From Alloalcanivorax xiamenensis (GTDB lineage Bacteria; Pseudomonadota; Gammaproteobacteria; Pseudomonadales; Alcanivoracaceae): 64,000 nucleotides of DNA. The notes under the pieces were generated by a model. That model saw nothing but the letters and a program-made list of their open reading frames with translations. It had not been told where the DNA came from and searched no databases. Location of the stretch: the NCBI RefSeq assembly GCF_009846745.1, contig NZ_AQPF01000012.1, forward strand, positions 29,835 to 93,834, in the 5' to 3' direction. The number at the start of each line of letters is the position of its first letter. Within the stretch, counting starts at the first letter, position 1. Shown in pieces: positions 34,876 through 42,801 of the stretch. Position numbers and translations under genes: made by a program.

Positions 34876-35345
34876 CGTCCGCTTCACGCCCTCCGTTGCC
34901 TCCTTTTACCCGTGAAAGCGCCATCGAAAAGGTGCGTTTGGCGGAAGACGGTTGGAATAGCCGTGACGCTGGTAAAGTGGCGCGGGCCTACAGTTTGAAT
35001 ACCAACTGGCGGAACCGGGCCGAGTTCGTGCGCGGTCGGGGCCAGGCGCGAGCCTTTCTTGAACGCAAATGGGACAAGGAGCTGGAATACCGCCTGATCA
35101 AGGAGTTATGGGCGTTCTCGGAGAATCGCATCGCCGTGCGTTATGCCTACGAATGGCGGGATGATTCCGGCAACTGGTTCAGATCCTACGGCAATGAGAA
35201 CTGGGAATTCGACGATGATGGTCTGATGTGCCATCGATACTCCAGTATCAACGATCTGCCGATTGGCGAGCAGGAACGCAAGTTTCACTGGCCGTTGGGG
35301 CGTCGTCCCGATGACCACCCCGGCCTGTCGGATCTGGGGCTTTAA
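34872..35345 (+). CDS. DUF1348 (NTF2-like) protein
   Basis: 157-residue NTF2-fold protein of the DUF1348 group: 'FTRESAIEKVRLAEDGWNSR', 'NTNWRNRAEFVRGRGQARAF' and 'SYGNENWEFDDDGLMCHR' are family blocks. Such proteins have a cone-shaped pocket and may bind or isomerise small molecules; no activity is established. Co-transcribed and overlapping with the TetR gene. Confidence 0.9.
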   Translation: MTSASRPPLPPFTRESAIEKVRLAEDGWNSRDAGKVARAYSLNTNWRNRAEFVRGRGQARAFLERKWDKELEYRLIKELWAFSENRIAVRYAYEWRDDSGNWFRSYGNENWEFDDDGLMCHRYSSINDLPIGEQERKFHWPLGRRPDDHPGLSDLGL

Positions 35346-35353
35346 CCGACCGC

Positions 35354-35749
35354 TCAGGGCAGATTGAGTTGCCAGGATACGCCGAAGCGGTCGACTACCC
35401 AGGCAAAGCGGGTGCTGAATCCATAGTTATCCAGCGGCATCATGACCTCGCCTTGCTCGGACAGATTCTCATAAAGCGAGGTCAGTTCGTCTTCGCCATC
35501 GCAATCGATAAAGAAGGAGAACGAAGGCGTGAAATCGAAATCGTGGGGGATCGGAGAGTCAATACAGCGGACAACCTGCTGTCCCAGACGAAACATCGCC
35601 TGGTAAACGCGTCCGGCCGCCTCCGGCTGTGTCTCGTCATAGTGTGACAGACTGATGATCTCGCTGTCCTCGATCAGAGAGACATAAAAGCGCAACGCCG
35701 CTTCGGCATTGCCCTGGAACATCAAAAAAGGGGTGATTGCCCGTGCCAT
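35354..35749 (-). CDS. PhnB-like VOC protein
   Basis: 131-residue glyoxalase-fold protein of the PhnB/YjdN kind: 'ITPFLMFQGNAEAALRFYVSLI' at the start and the end block 'WVVDRFGVSWQLNLP' are typical. Members often lack known activity. It converges on the DUF1348 gene, leaving only 8 bp between stops. Confidence 0.88.
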   Translation of the reverse strand: MARAITPFLMFQGNAEAALRFYVSLIEDSEIISLSHYDETQPEAAGRVYQAMFRLGQQVVRCIDSPIPHDFDFTPSFSFFIDCDGEDELTSLYENLSEQGEVMMPLDNYGFSTRFAWVVDRFGVSWQLNLP

Positions 35750-35792
35750 GGCGTGCTCCGATTAGAAAGGCAACAATCAGGGGTATCAGTCT

Positions 35793-35852
35793 AGGGCCTG
35801 TTCACGCTATTTGCATCTCGCCTGCTGGATGCAAATAGCATGAACAGGCTCT
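35793..35852. repeat. 24-bp inverted repeat, short palindromic element
   Basis: AGGGCCTGTTCACGCTATTT and continuation to 35816 pairs with 35829-35852 (ending CATGAACAGGCTCT) with two mismatches across a 12-bp loop. The ends AG(A/G)GCCTGTTC are shared with the 284-bp inverted-repeat element at 61499. It lies in the 245-bp region upstream of a hypothetical gene and could be a minimal member of the same family or a terminator-like hairpin. Confidence 0.7.
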
Positions 35853-35993
35853 CATCAGTAGGTGTCCCCTTTTACTGACGGAACATCGCTTCCTCCCGAT
35901 TGTTGACACCGGCTGGGTGGCTGTTAAAAAGGGGGGAGGGAAACAGTCTGTTTCTCGATGATGGAATAACAGAATAACTAAAGGATGAGAACC

Positions 35994-36416
35994 ATGGATT
36001 TCAGTGATGAGCAGGACCCCTATACCCGCGACGATTTCAAAGCCGAAGTCGAAGAGGCCATTACTCGTCTGGAAAAAGCCAATGACGTGGCGCAGGAAGC
36101 AGTGAGCTTCCATCTGGCCCGCGCTTCCGGTTTGTTCTTCAGCCGTTTTGGCACCATGGATGAGTTCATGATGGCTTCGGAAGACGTGAAGATGGGTTAT
36201 ATCGAAGAGCTGAATGAGCGGGAGGACGAATACGCGGAAACGGACCGCTTTGCGTCCTACGCTTTTGCCCTGTTCAAAATGTGGGTGGGAACGGTGATCG
36301 AATGCGACCGGGAATTAATGGTTCTTTTCGTGGAACGACTGGGGCCGTTCATGAATCGGGGCGAGAAACTCATCCTCGAATTGCTGGATGAGGAGGAGAA
36401 TGAGAAGACGCATTAG
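35994..36416 (+). CDS. Hypothetical acidic helical protein
   Basis: 140 residues, strongly acidic and helical, no signal peptide or membrane helix. It opens 'MDFSDEQDPYTRDDFKAEVE' and ends 'ELLDEEENEKTH'. I do not recognise a family. ATG 35994 is preferred over ATG 35985 because GGATGAG sits at proper spacing before it. It is monocistronic by position. The upstream inverted repeat may shape its transcript. Confidence 0.65.
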   Translation: MDFSDEQDPYTRDDFKAEVEEAITRLEKANDVAQEAVSFHLARASGLFFSRFGTMDEFMMASEDVKMGYIEELNEREDEYAETDRFASYAFALFKMWVGTVIECDRELMVLFVERLGPFMNRGEKLILELLDEEENEKTH

Positions 36417-36499
36417 TTCCCGGTTGCCCGCTGGCCGGGCGGCTCCCCAAGCCTGCTTGTGGGCCTTGCAGCAATGAATTCGGAGATTGCTACAAGGCC

Positions 36500-36595
36500 G
36501 CTGTGGGAGCCAGCTTGCTGGCGAATGCGGTCTCCGGTGTCGGGTATCGCTTGCAGCGGCCCGCCGCCCGGACAAGCGCCCACAGCGGCGTCGTA
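36500..36595. repeat. REP-type palindromic repeat
   Basis: CTGTGGGAGCCAGCTTGCTG followed by GCGAATG is the REP core known in pseudomonads, followed near 36580 by a CGCCCACAGCGG end that can pair with CCGCTGTGGG (36498-36507). It sits between two convergent genes. A second clean copy, inverted, is near 44530. Confidence 0.7.
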
Positions 36596-36609
36596 GTCCG
36601 GTTTCACTG

Positions 36610-37185
36610 TCACGACACGCTCGCGTACGCCTCTTCCTGCCTTGCCTGGCGCAAGGCCTTCGCCCACCACCCTAATTGCGCCAGCAGCTTGGCGAGATTG
36701 CGTGCTGCCCGCTCCGGCTCACGCGGGTATCCCTGTTGATCGAATTGCTCCGGCGCATTGGGGAAGCTCACCACCTGGCGGATGGTGGCGGTATGCAGCT
36801 CCGCGAACACCAGGCGCAACTGCTCCACCGCCCGCAAGCCGCCGGACACCCCGCCATAGCTGATGAAAGCCACCGGCTTGGCCTGCCAGACGCCGTACAC
36901 ACTGTCCAGCAAGTGCTTCAGCGGTGCGCTGAAGCTGTGATTGTATTCCGGTGTCGCCACCAGAAAGGCGTCGGCGCGGTGCAGACGCCGTTGAATATCG
37001 ATGGCGGCGGACTCAATCGGCGGCTCATCGGTGGGGGGCGGAAACAAAGGCGAGGGATCAACGATATCCAGCTCGAAGGCGTCATGATTATCGATCTCGC
37101 GAGCGGCCCAGCGGACGATGGTGTCGCAGAACCGGCCTTCCCGGATGCTGCCGTGGATTAAGGCGATGCGGATTGGCTTGGCCAT
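36610..37185 (-). CDS. NADPH-dependent FMN reductase
   Basis: 191-residue flavodoxin-fold reductase: 'IALIHGSIREGRFCDTIVRW' binds the FMN phosphate, 'FLVATPEYNHSFSAPLKHLLD' is the signature FMN block (about residues 95-115), and 'VAFISYGGVSGGLRAVEQLR' follows. Members reduce quinones, azo compounds or chromate. Upstream is a promoter of MerR type, so it may be induced by redox stress or a metal. Confidence 0.92.
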   Translation of the reverse strand: MAKPIRIALIHGSIREGRFCDTIVRWAAREIDNHDAFELDIVDPSPLFPPPTDEPPIESAAIDIQRRLHRADAFLVATPEYNHSFSAPLKHLLDSVYGVWQAKPVAFISYGGVSGGLRAVEQLRLVFAELHTATIRQVVSFPNAPEQFDQQGYPREPERAARNLAKLLAQLGWWAKALRQARQEEAYASVS

Positions 37186-37228
37186 GTTGTTGCTCCATTC
37201 GGATCGCGTGATGTGAATTGTGGTTGTG

Positions 37229-37259
37229 ACTCTAAAACCTTAAGTAAGGTTTGGATCAA
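37229..37259 (-). promoter_or_regulatory. MerR-type promoter with 19-bp spacer and dyad
   Basis: On the minus strand TTGATC (37259-37254) and TAGAGT (37234-37229) are 19 bp apart, two more than optimal. The spacer contains AAACCTTA-CT-TAAGGTTT, a near-perfect dyad (37235-37252). Long spacer plus central dyad is the hallmark of MerR/SoxR-activated promoters. It drives the FMN reductase. The regulator itself is not in the window. Confidence 0.6.
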
Positions 37260-37427
37260 GGCTTGCTTTGCCTCTGGCGGCGATAGGCGATAAAAATCGC
37301 CACGTCGAAAACGGGTGAACGAATAAATGGGATTCGGGGCTGCACGGGTAGTGGCATGCAACTTGCCTACGGTTGTGACACTGATGCCGTACTTTGGTCG
37401 GTAAGATTCGCAAAGGGGGGAAGGAAG

Positions 37428-37868
37428 ATGGGGCATCAGAGCGTTATGCAGGAAAGAGTGGAGGCGGTCCGTCAGGCGTTGGCGGTGGACGTCTGCAGTC
37501 TGTATCAGGCCTTTCCGGAAGCCGGTGAGCTGGAGTTGGTGGCCAGCGGTGGCTTGGACCCGGAAGCCCTGGGAGCGAGGATGACCTTTTCGCAGGGACT
37601 GACCGGCAAAGTGGCGCGTACCGGTCAGCCAGTGGTGGCGAGGCAGGTGGCGGACCACCCGGAGTATCACCATGTGGCGAATTCCGGCGAGGAACGCTTC
37701 AAGAGTTATCTGGGCATTCCTTTGAGTAACGGCGACCGGCTGATCGGTGTGCTGGTGATCCAGACCGTGGTTGCCAAAAGCTTTTTCCATAATGATATCC
37801 GCGAGTTACACCGAGCCGGAAGGGATGTGCGCGAGGTACTTCTGGCGCGGCGGGCAAGGCTGGAATAA
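37428..37868 (+). CDS. GAF-domain protein (PtsP-like GAF)
   Basis: 146-residue single GAF domain: 'VDVCSLYQAFPEAGELELVA', 'FSQGLTGKVARTGQPVVARQ' and 'FKSYLGIPLSNGDRLIGVLV' follow the order of the N-terminal GAF of PtsP (enzyme I-Ntr). No output domain is attached, so it would act as a stand-alone ligand sensor. ATG 37428 follows GGGGGGAAGGAAG, a strong site; longer frames are unsupported. Confidence 0.85.
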   Translation: MGHQSVMQERVEAVRQALAVDVCSLYQAFPEAGELELVASGGLDPEALGARMTFSQGLTGKVARTGQPVVARQVADHPEYHHVANSGEERFKSYLGIPLSNGDRLIGVLVIQTVVAKSFFHNDIRELHRAGRDVREVLLARRARLE

Positions 37869-37944
37869 GGGTGGGTTGAGTACCCTGGATGGGGGGAGGA
37901 GAATGTGGATCCGTTGTCATCAATAACCATAACAGGAGGACCGC

Positions 37945-38832
37945 ATGCTCAGAGAACAACTGCCTTATCCAAAACACGAGAAGGTCATCCACGGCAAACG
38001 TCTGGCCTATGTGGATGAAGGGGAAGGCGATCCGATCGTTTTCCTGCACGGCAACCCGACCTCCGCCTTTCTCTGGCGTAATGTGATGCCGGAATTGGCC
38101 GGGCATGGCCGATTGATCGCCCCGGACCTGATCGGTCAGGGCGACTCGGAGAAATTACCCGCCGGAGAAGGCGCCCAGGCTTACGGCTTCGACACGGCCT
38201 ATCATTATCTGGAAGGCCTTCTGGAGGCGCTTGGCTGTCATCAGCGGGTCACCTTGGTGGTGCATGACTGGGGTAGTGCGCTGGGTTTTCATTGGGCCCG
38301 TTGTCATCCCGACGCGGTGAAAGGCATTGCCTATATGGAAGCCATTGTCATGCCGGTGACCTGGGAAGACTGGCCGGAGGCCGCGCGGGGCATTTTCAAA
38401 GGGTTCCGCTCCGATAAAGGTGAGGATTTGATTCTTAACCGGAACATGTTCGTCGAGGCGGTGTTACCCGGTTCGGTGATCCGTGATCTGAGTGACGCGG
38501 AAATGGCGGAATACCGGCGGCCTTTCCAGAAACCAGCGGATCGCCAGCCTACTCTCAATTGGCCTCGGGATATTCCTATTGATGGTGAACCCGCTGAAAC
38601 GGTTCGCGTTGTTCAGGATTACGCCGACTGGCTGGCGGCGTCATCGCTGCCAAAACTGTTTATCAACGCGGATCCGGGTTCAATCCTGATTGGCCGGCAG
38701 CGTGACTTTTGTCGTACCTGGCCGAATCAGACCGAGGTGACGGTGCGCGGCAGCCATTTTCTTCAGGAAGATTCTCCGGTGGAGATCGGACAGGCGGTGG
38801 CTCGCTGGCTGGACGCCATGGACGGTGCCTGA
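37945..38832 (+). CDS. Haloalkane dehalogenase, subfamily II (DhaA/LinB-like)
   Basis: 295-residue alpha/beta hydrolase that replaces halogen by hydroxyl on haloalkanes. Nucleophile D108 lies in 'VVHDWGSALGFHWA', halide-stabilising W109 and N37 ('HGNPTS') fit subfamily II, the acid is E132 ('YMEAIVMP'), and the base is H271 ('RGSHFLQEDSP'). All five key residues are present, so an active dehalogenase is likely. An AGGAGG site precedes the ATG. No halo-acid or alcohol dehydrogenase genes are adjacent. Confidence 0.92.
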   Translation: MLREQLPYPKHEKVIHGKRLAYVDEGEGDPIVFLHGNPTSAFLWRNVMPELAGHGRLIAPDLIGQGDSEKLPAGEGAQAYGFDTAYHYLEGLLEALGCHQRVTLVVHDWGSALGFHWARCHPDAVKGIAYMEAIVMPVTWEDWPEAARGIFKGFRSDKGEDLILNRNMFVEAVLPGSVIRDLSDAEMAEYRRPFQKPADRQPTLNWPRDIPIDGEPAETVRVVQDYADWLAASSLPKLFINADPGSILIGRQRDFCRTWPNQTEVTVRGSHFLQEDSPVEIGQAVARWLDAMDGA

Positions 38833-38943
38833 GCGATGTCATGCCGTTTCGTGGCGATCGGAGTATGATAGCCGCCCCGGGAGCGCCTCTGCTGATCGCC
38901 GGCCGCCATTCCCGCTTTCCTACGGACTGAACAGGATGCACCA

Positions 38944-39279
38944 GTGAGTACCTTACCTTCCTGCCCGCAATGCGGCTCCGAATACACCTATGAGGATGGC
39001 GCATTTTTTGTCTGTCCGGAATGCGCCCATGAATGGAACAGTGAGAGTGAAAGCGCCGATCAAGGCGCGATGGTCAGGGACGCCAATGGAACGGTCCTGG
39101 AAGACGGCGATACCGTGACCGTCATCAAGGACCTGAAGATCAAGGGTTCTTCCTCGGTGGTGAAAGTGGGTACCAAGGTGAAGAATATTCGTCTGGTGGA
39201 CGGCGACCACAATATTGATTGCAAGATCGATGGCATTGGCGCGATGAAGCTGAAGTCCGAGTTCGTCAAGAAAGCCTGA
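38944..39279 (+). CDS. yjdM: YjdM (PhnA-type) zinc-ribbon protein
   Basis: 111-residue YjdM/PhnA family protein, identical in length to E. coli YjdM. An N-terminal zinc ribbon 'CPQCGSEYTYEDGAFFVCPE' with CxxC...CxxC is followed by 'DANGTVLEDGDTVTVIKDLK' and the KOW-like C-terminus. The historical name links it to alkylphosphonate use, but the gene is not needed for it. Starts with GTG at 38944. Confidence 0.93.
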   Translation: MSTLPSCPQCGSEYTYEDGAFFVCPECAHEWNSESESADQGAMVRDANGTVLEDGDTVTVIKDLKIKGSSSVVKVGTKVKNIRLVDGDHNIDCKIDGIGAMKLKSEFVKKA

Positions 39280-39296
39280 TATCACGGCTCGTTTTC

Positions 39297-39330
39297 GCGC
39301 CCCTGTCCCCGGGGCGCTTCCGTTCTTTTT
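39297..39330 (+). terminator. Rho-independent terminator after yjdM
   Basis: GCGCCCC (39297-39303) and GGGGCGC (39311-39317) form a GC-rich stem, followed by TTCCGTTCTTTTT. It separates yjdM from atoE. Confidence 0.8.
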
Positions 39331-39429
39331 AGTCAAAGGTCGAATTGAGGTAGGCGTGCCTCCGAGGGTTTCCTATTCTGTTGTTTAATCCGCCGTTGGC
39401 GGGATAACGATAACAACTGGGAGACCCTC

Positions 39430-40737
39430 ATGTTGAATACCATCGCCAAACCCTTCGTGCGCCTGGTGGAACGCTATCTGCCGGACCCCTACATTTTCGT
39501 ATTGATTCTAACGCTGGTGGCGTTCGCCGCCGCGATGCTGGTTGAAGGCAATTCCCCGCGTGCCGTTATGGTGATGTGGGGCGACGGTTTCTGGGGCCTG
39601 CTGACGTTCTCCATGCAGATGTTGCTGGTGCTGGTCACCGGTTTCATGCTCGCCAGCACGCCGCTTGTGAAAGGCATTCTCAACCGGCTGGCATCGCTGG
39701 CTCGTACACCGGGTCAGGCGATCTTGCTGGTGACTTATGTGGCTCTGGCAGCCAGTTGGATCAACTGGGGCTTTGGTCTGGTGGTGGGCGGATTGTTCGC
39801 CAAGGCGCTGGCCCGGCAAGTGCGGGTGCATTACCCCTTGTTGATCGCCGCCGCCTATTCCGGCTTTATTGTCTGGCATGGCGGCCTGGCGGGGTCCATT
39901 CCTCTGACCATTGCCACGGACGGGCATTTCACCGAGCAACAGATCGGTATCATTGGCACCGGTCAGACGATTTTCTCATTCTTCAATCTGGCGATCGTGG
40001 TGATGTTGTTTATCGCCGTGCCGCTGGTGAACCGATGGATGTTGCCGCCGGAGGAGGACAGCCATTATGTCGACGCTGAAACCCTGAAGGATGGTACCGA
40101 GGTGGACATGGCGGTGACGCGGCCAGCCGAGCATTTGGAAAACAGCCGGATTCTGGCCTGGCTGATCGGTTTCAGTGGTATTGCCTACTCCATCAACTAC
40201 TTCGCTGGTGGCGGTGGCCTTAACCTGAATATCGTCAACCTGATGTTTTTGTTCCTGGCCATCGTATTGCACCAGACACCGCGGCGCCTGCTCAACAGCT
40301 TGCAGGAAGCGATCAAGGGCGGTGCTGGCATCGTCATCCAATTTCCGTTTTACGCTGGCATCATGGCGGTGATGACGCAATCCGGGCTGGCCGCCACTAT
40401 CTCCAATGGCTTTGTTTCCATCGCCAGCGCTGACTCTCTGCCGTTCTGGAGCTTTATCAGCGCCGGCGTGGTGAATATTTTCGTGCCTTCCGGCGGCGGA
40501 CAATGGGCGGTACAGGCGCCGGTGATGATTCCCGCCGCCCAGGAACTGGGTGCCGATCTGCCCAGGGTGGCCATGGCGGTGGGCTGGGGAGATGCCTGGA
40601 CCAATCTGCTGCAGCCGTTCTGGGCTTTGCCGGTGCTGGCCATAGCTGGTCTCAAGGCCAAGGACATCATGGGCTTCTGCCTGGTGCAGTTGATTATTAC
40701 CGGGGCGTTGATCAGTATTGGTCTGACCTGGTTCTAG
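39430..40737 (+). CDS. atoE: Short-chain fatty acid transporter, AtoE family
   Basis: 435-residue inner-membrane permease with about 11 hydrophobic segments. 'LVERYLPDPYIFVLILTLVA' at the start, 'ASWINWGFGLVVGGLFAKALAR' and 'NIFVPSGGGQWAVQAPVMIP' are hallmarks of AtoE, the acetoacetate/short-chain fatty acid carrier. It stands alone, without atoDAB genes. AACTGGGAGACC precedes the ATG. Confidence 0.92.
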   Translation: MLNTIAKPFVRLVERYLPDPYIFVLILTLVAFAAAMLVEGNSPRAVMVMWGDGFWGLLTFSMQMLLVLVTGFMLASTPLVKGILNRLASLARTPGQAILLVTYVALAASWINWGFGLVVGGLFAKALARQVRVHYPLLIAAAYSGFIVWHGGLAGSIPLTIATDGHFTEQQIGIIGTGQTIFSFFNLAIVVMLFIAVPLVNRWMLPPEEDSHYVDAETLKDGTEVDMAVTRPAEHLENSRILAWLIGFSGIAYSINYFAGGGGLNLNIVNLMFLFLAIVLHQTPRRLLNSLQEAIKGGAGIVIQFPFYAGIMAVMTQSGLAATISNGFVSIASADSLPFWSFISAGVVNIFVPSGGGQWAVQAPVMIPAAQELGADLPRVAMAVGWGDAWTNLLQPFWALPVLAIAGLKAKDIMGFCLVQLIITGALISIGLTWF

Positions 40738-40799
40738 CCCGCCCCTTTCGGTGACGGGCGACCATGGGCATGACCCGGTCAGGCTGACCGGGCGTGCCG

Positions 40800-41095
40800 G
40801 TGCGCCACCGTCGAGCTCTAATATTGATGGCATGAGTGACAAGTCGGTCAGACGCTGACCGCGGAAGTCGGTAAGCATGCGACCACCGACATCCTCGATT
40901 TCGCGGGTATGGGCTTCCACTGCCTGGCGGAAATTGGCGGCGATGTGATTGATCTCCGAAGACAGCTGGCCGATTTCCTCCGCCACCACGCCGAAGACCG
41001 TGCCGCACTGCCGGCGCGTCTGGCCGTTCTGGATGATGCCTGTTTCCTGCGGCAGGCGCAGGAAATGTGAGGAGGTTCCTTGGCCGAACCGTCGA
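40800..41095 (-). pseudogene. Possible remnant of a chemotaxis-receptor-type gene
   Basis: A minus-strand frame in the 420-bp gap after atoE reads 'LRLPQETGIIQNGQTRRQCG', 'TVFGVVAEEIGQLSSEINHI' and 'AANFRQAVEAHTREIEDVGG', recalling the end of a methyl-accepting or sensor protein. There is no ribosome site and no stop before it runs antisense into atoE. It may be a 3'-less relic, or chance. The rest of the gap holds only a short CCCGGTCA/TGACCGGG hairpin (40774-40792). Confidence 0.25.
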
Positions 41096-41159
41096 TCCGG
41101 GGGGTATGGTGAAGTTTACGTCCCCGGTAAATATTGAGGATCGCGAAAGGAAGGCCGCC

Positions 41160-41519
41160 ATGTTGGAACGAATTGACCTGCCCGATGAGCGCATTGTCGG
41201 TTTGCGTATTGATGGCAGGATCGACCAGGAAAGCTTCGATGCGGTGCTGGCGGACATGGAGCGCCGTCTGCAGCAGTATGACACCCTGCGGGTTTATGTG
41301 GAGCTGGAAGCGCTGGGCGCCATGAGCCTTGAGACGCTGTTCAAGGATCTCAAGTTTGGTTTGGGGCACATGAGCCGTTTTGATAAGGAGGCGGTGGTGA
41401 CCGACAAGCAATGGCTACATCGTATCGGTCCAGTGGTGAACAAGCTCTTTCCTTCCGTTGAGGTGAAAGTATTCGCCACGGAGGAAAAGGGCGCCGCGCT
41501 GCGTTGGGTGCGCGAGTAG
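41160..41519 (+). CDS. SpoIIAA-like STAS-fold protein
   Basis: 119-residue protein of the SpoIIAA-like (DUF3478) group: 'GLRIDGRIDQESFDAVLADM', 'VYVELEALGAMSLETLFKDL' and 'VTDKQWLHRIGPVVNKLFPS' are the family's blocks. Members bind lipid-like ligands or act in stress responses; function unproved. GGAAGG precedes ATG 41160, and an earlier in-frame start has no such site. Confidence 0.88.
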   Translation: MLERIDLPDERIVGLRIDGRIDQESFDAVLADMERRLQQYDTLRVYVELEALGAMSLETLFKDLKFGLGHMSRFDKEAVVTDKQWLHRIGPVVNKLFPSVEVKVFATEEKGAALRWVRE

Positions 41520-41652
41520 CCGGGAAGTCCTTATGATTCAATCGATTGAGTATGTCGGGAGCCGCCGGCCCGCGCACCGGCTGGCGGCTCCCCTGTTACA
41601 CTCATCCTGCCGTTGAGTGGTGCCGCCACGGCCACGGCTTTTGGGTTGGGCG

Positions 41653-42606
41653 TCACTCGTCCCAGAGGTTTTCCAGGGTATAGGGACTACCGGGCTGTGC
41701 CCAGTTGGCGCCGGATACGTAACGGCGGTGTTTATCCAGGGCGGCGATGCGATCCATGTCACCGCCATCCAGTTCCAGGTCGGCGGCGGCCAGGTTCTGG
41801 CGCAGGCGCTCGGGATTCACGGATTTGGGAATCACCGCGGTACCTCGTTGCGTGGCCCAGCGAATCAACACCTGAGCGGGGCTGGCCTGATGCCGTTCGG
41901 CAATCTCCATAATCACCGGATCTTCCAGCAACACCGGTTCGTCGGCGGCCTTGAAAGCCTCTGGCCGGTCAAAGGACCCCAGTGGCGAATAGGCGGTCAG
42001 ATGAACACCGTTGGCGTGGCAAAACTCCAGCATGCTGTTCTGTTGCAGGTAAGGGTGCAGTTCAATCTGGTTCATGGCGGGTTTGATCCGCGCCGTTTCC
42101 AGCAGCGCTTGCAGCTTCCTTATGCTGAAATTGGACACGCCGATGTGGCGTGTCAGGCCATCATCGACCAGGGCCTCCAGAGTTGCCCAGGTAGCGGCTA
42201 TCGGGCGCTCCTCCAGCGACAACAGATCTTCTCCACTATGGGGGAAAATCACGCCGGGTTTATGCGCCACCGGCCAGTGGATCAGGTACAGATCCAGATA
42301 ATCCAGACCAAGGTCGGACAGCGTTTGCCGCAGTGCCGGAGCCACTTCCTCCGGGGCGTGGGCGCTGTTCCACAATTTCGAGGTGATCCATAATTCCTCA
42401 CGACGCACTTCGCCAGCGCTCAGCGCTTCGTTCAGCGCCTGGCCCACTTCCTTTTCATTGCCATAGATGTGGGCGCAGTCGATATGACGATAACCCGCAC
42501 GGAGGGCTTCGCGTACCGCCTGATGGACTTCTCCGGGCTGGGACTTCCAGGTACCCAGGCCGATAATGGGCAGGGTGTCGCCGTTTTCAAAAGCAAGCGT
42601 TTGCAT
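41653..42606 (-). CDS. Aldo/keto reductase
   Basis: 317-residue TIM-barrel NADPH reductase of the 2,5-diketo-gluconate/aldose reductase kind. The catalytic tetrad is visible: D in 'YRHIDCAHIYGNEKEVG' with Y (about residue 50), K in 'LWITSKLWN' (about 80) and H in 'LYLIHWPVA' (about 113). NADP contacts are 'VIPKSVNPERLRQN'. ATG 42606 has AAGGAG 8 bp upstream. Divergent from the phospholipase gene. Confidence 0.93.
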   Translation of the reverse strand: MQTLAFENGDTLPIIGLGTWKSQPGEVHQAVREALRAGYRHIDCAHIYGNEKEVGQALNEALSAGEVRREELWITSKLWNSAHAPEEVAPALRQTLSDLGLDYLDLYLIHWPVAHKPGVIFPHSGEDLLSLEERPIAATWATLEALVDDGLTRHIGVSNFSIRKLQALLETARIKPAMNQIELHPYLQQNSMLEFCHANGVHLTAYSPLGSFDRPEAFKAADEPVLLEDPVIMEIAERHQASPAQVLIRWATQRGTAVIPKSVNPERLRQNLAAADLELDGGDMDRIAALDKHRRYVSGANWAQPGSPYTLENLWDE

Positions 42607-42801
42607 GGAGTGACTCCTTGACCTGTGTGTTGTCGTCCTGTTGGTGGGGGCACGCCCGCCGCTGGCGGGGGTGAAAGGTAAAAAAGGAAGGCGTTCCAGG
42701 TTAGACGAGAGACGCTGGTTTTTGAATGTGGCTTTATCGGGAATCGTTGCCTGATTCTGCTTGATGGCGTGCGGCCGATTATGATGCAAGGAGAATGACC
42801 T

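Noticed and set aside
36500..36595. CRISPR-like repetition
   Set aside because: The repeats are dispersed REP-type palindromes without regular spacers or cas genes; no CRISPR array was seen in the window.
39976..40989. 337-codon minus-strand frame across atoE
   Set aside because: Only its 5' end looks protein-like (noted as a possible relic); the rest is antisense to atoE.
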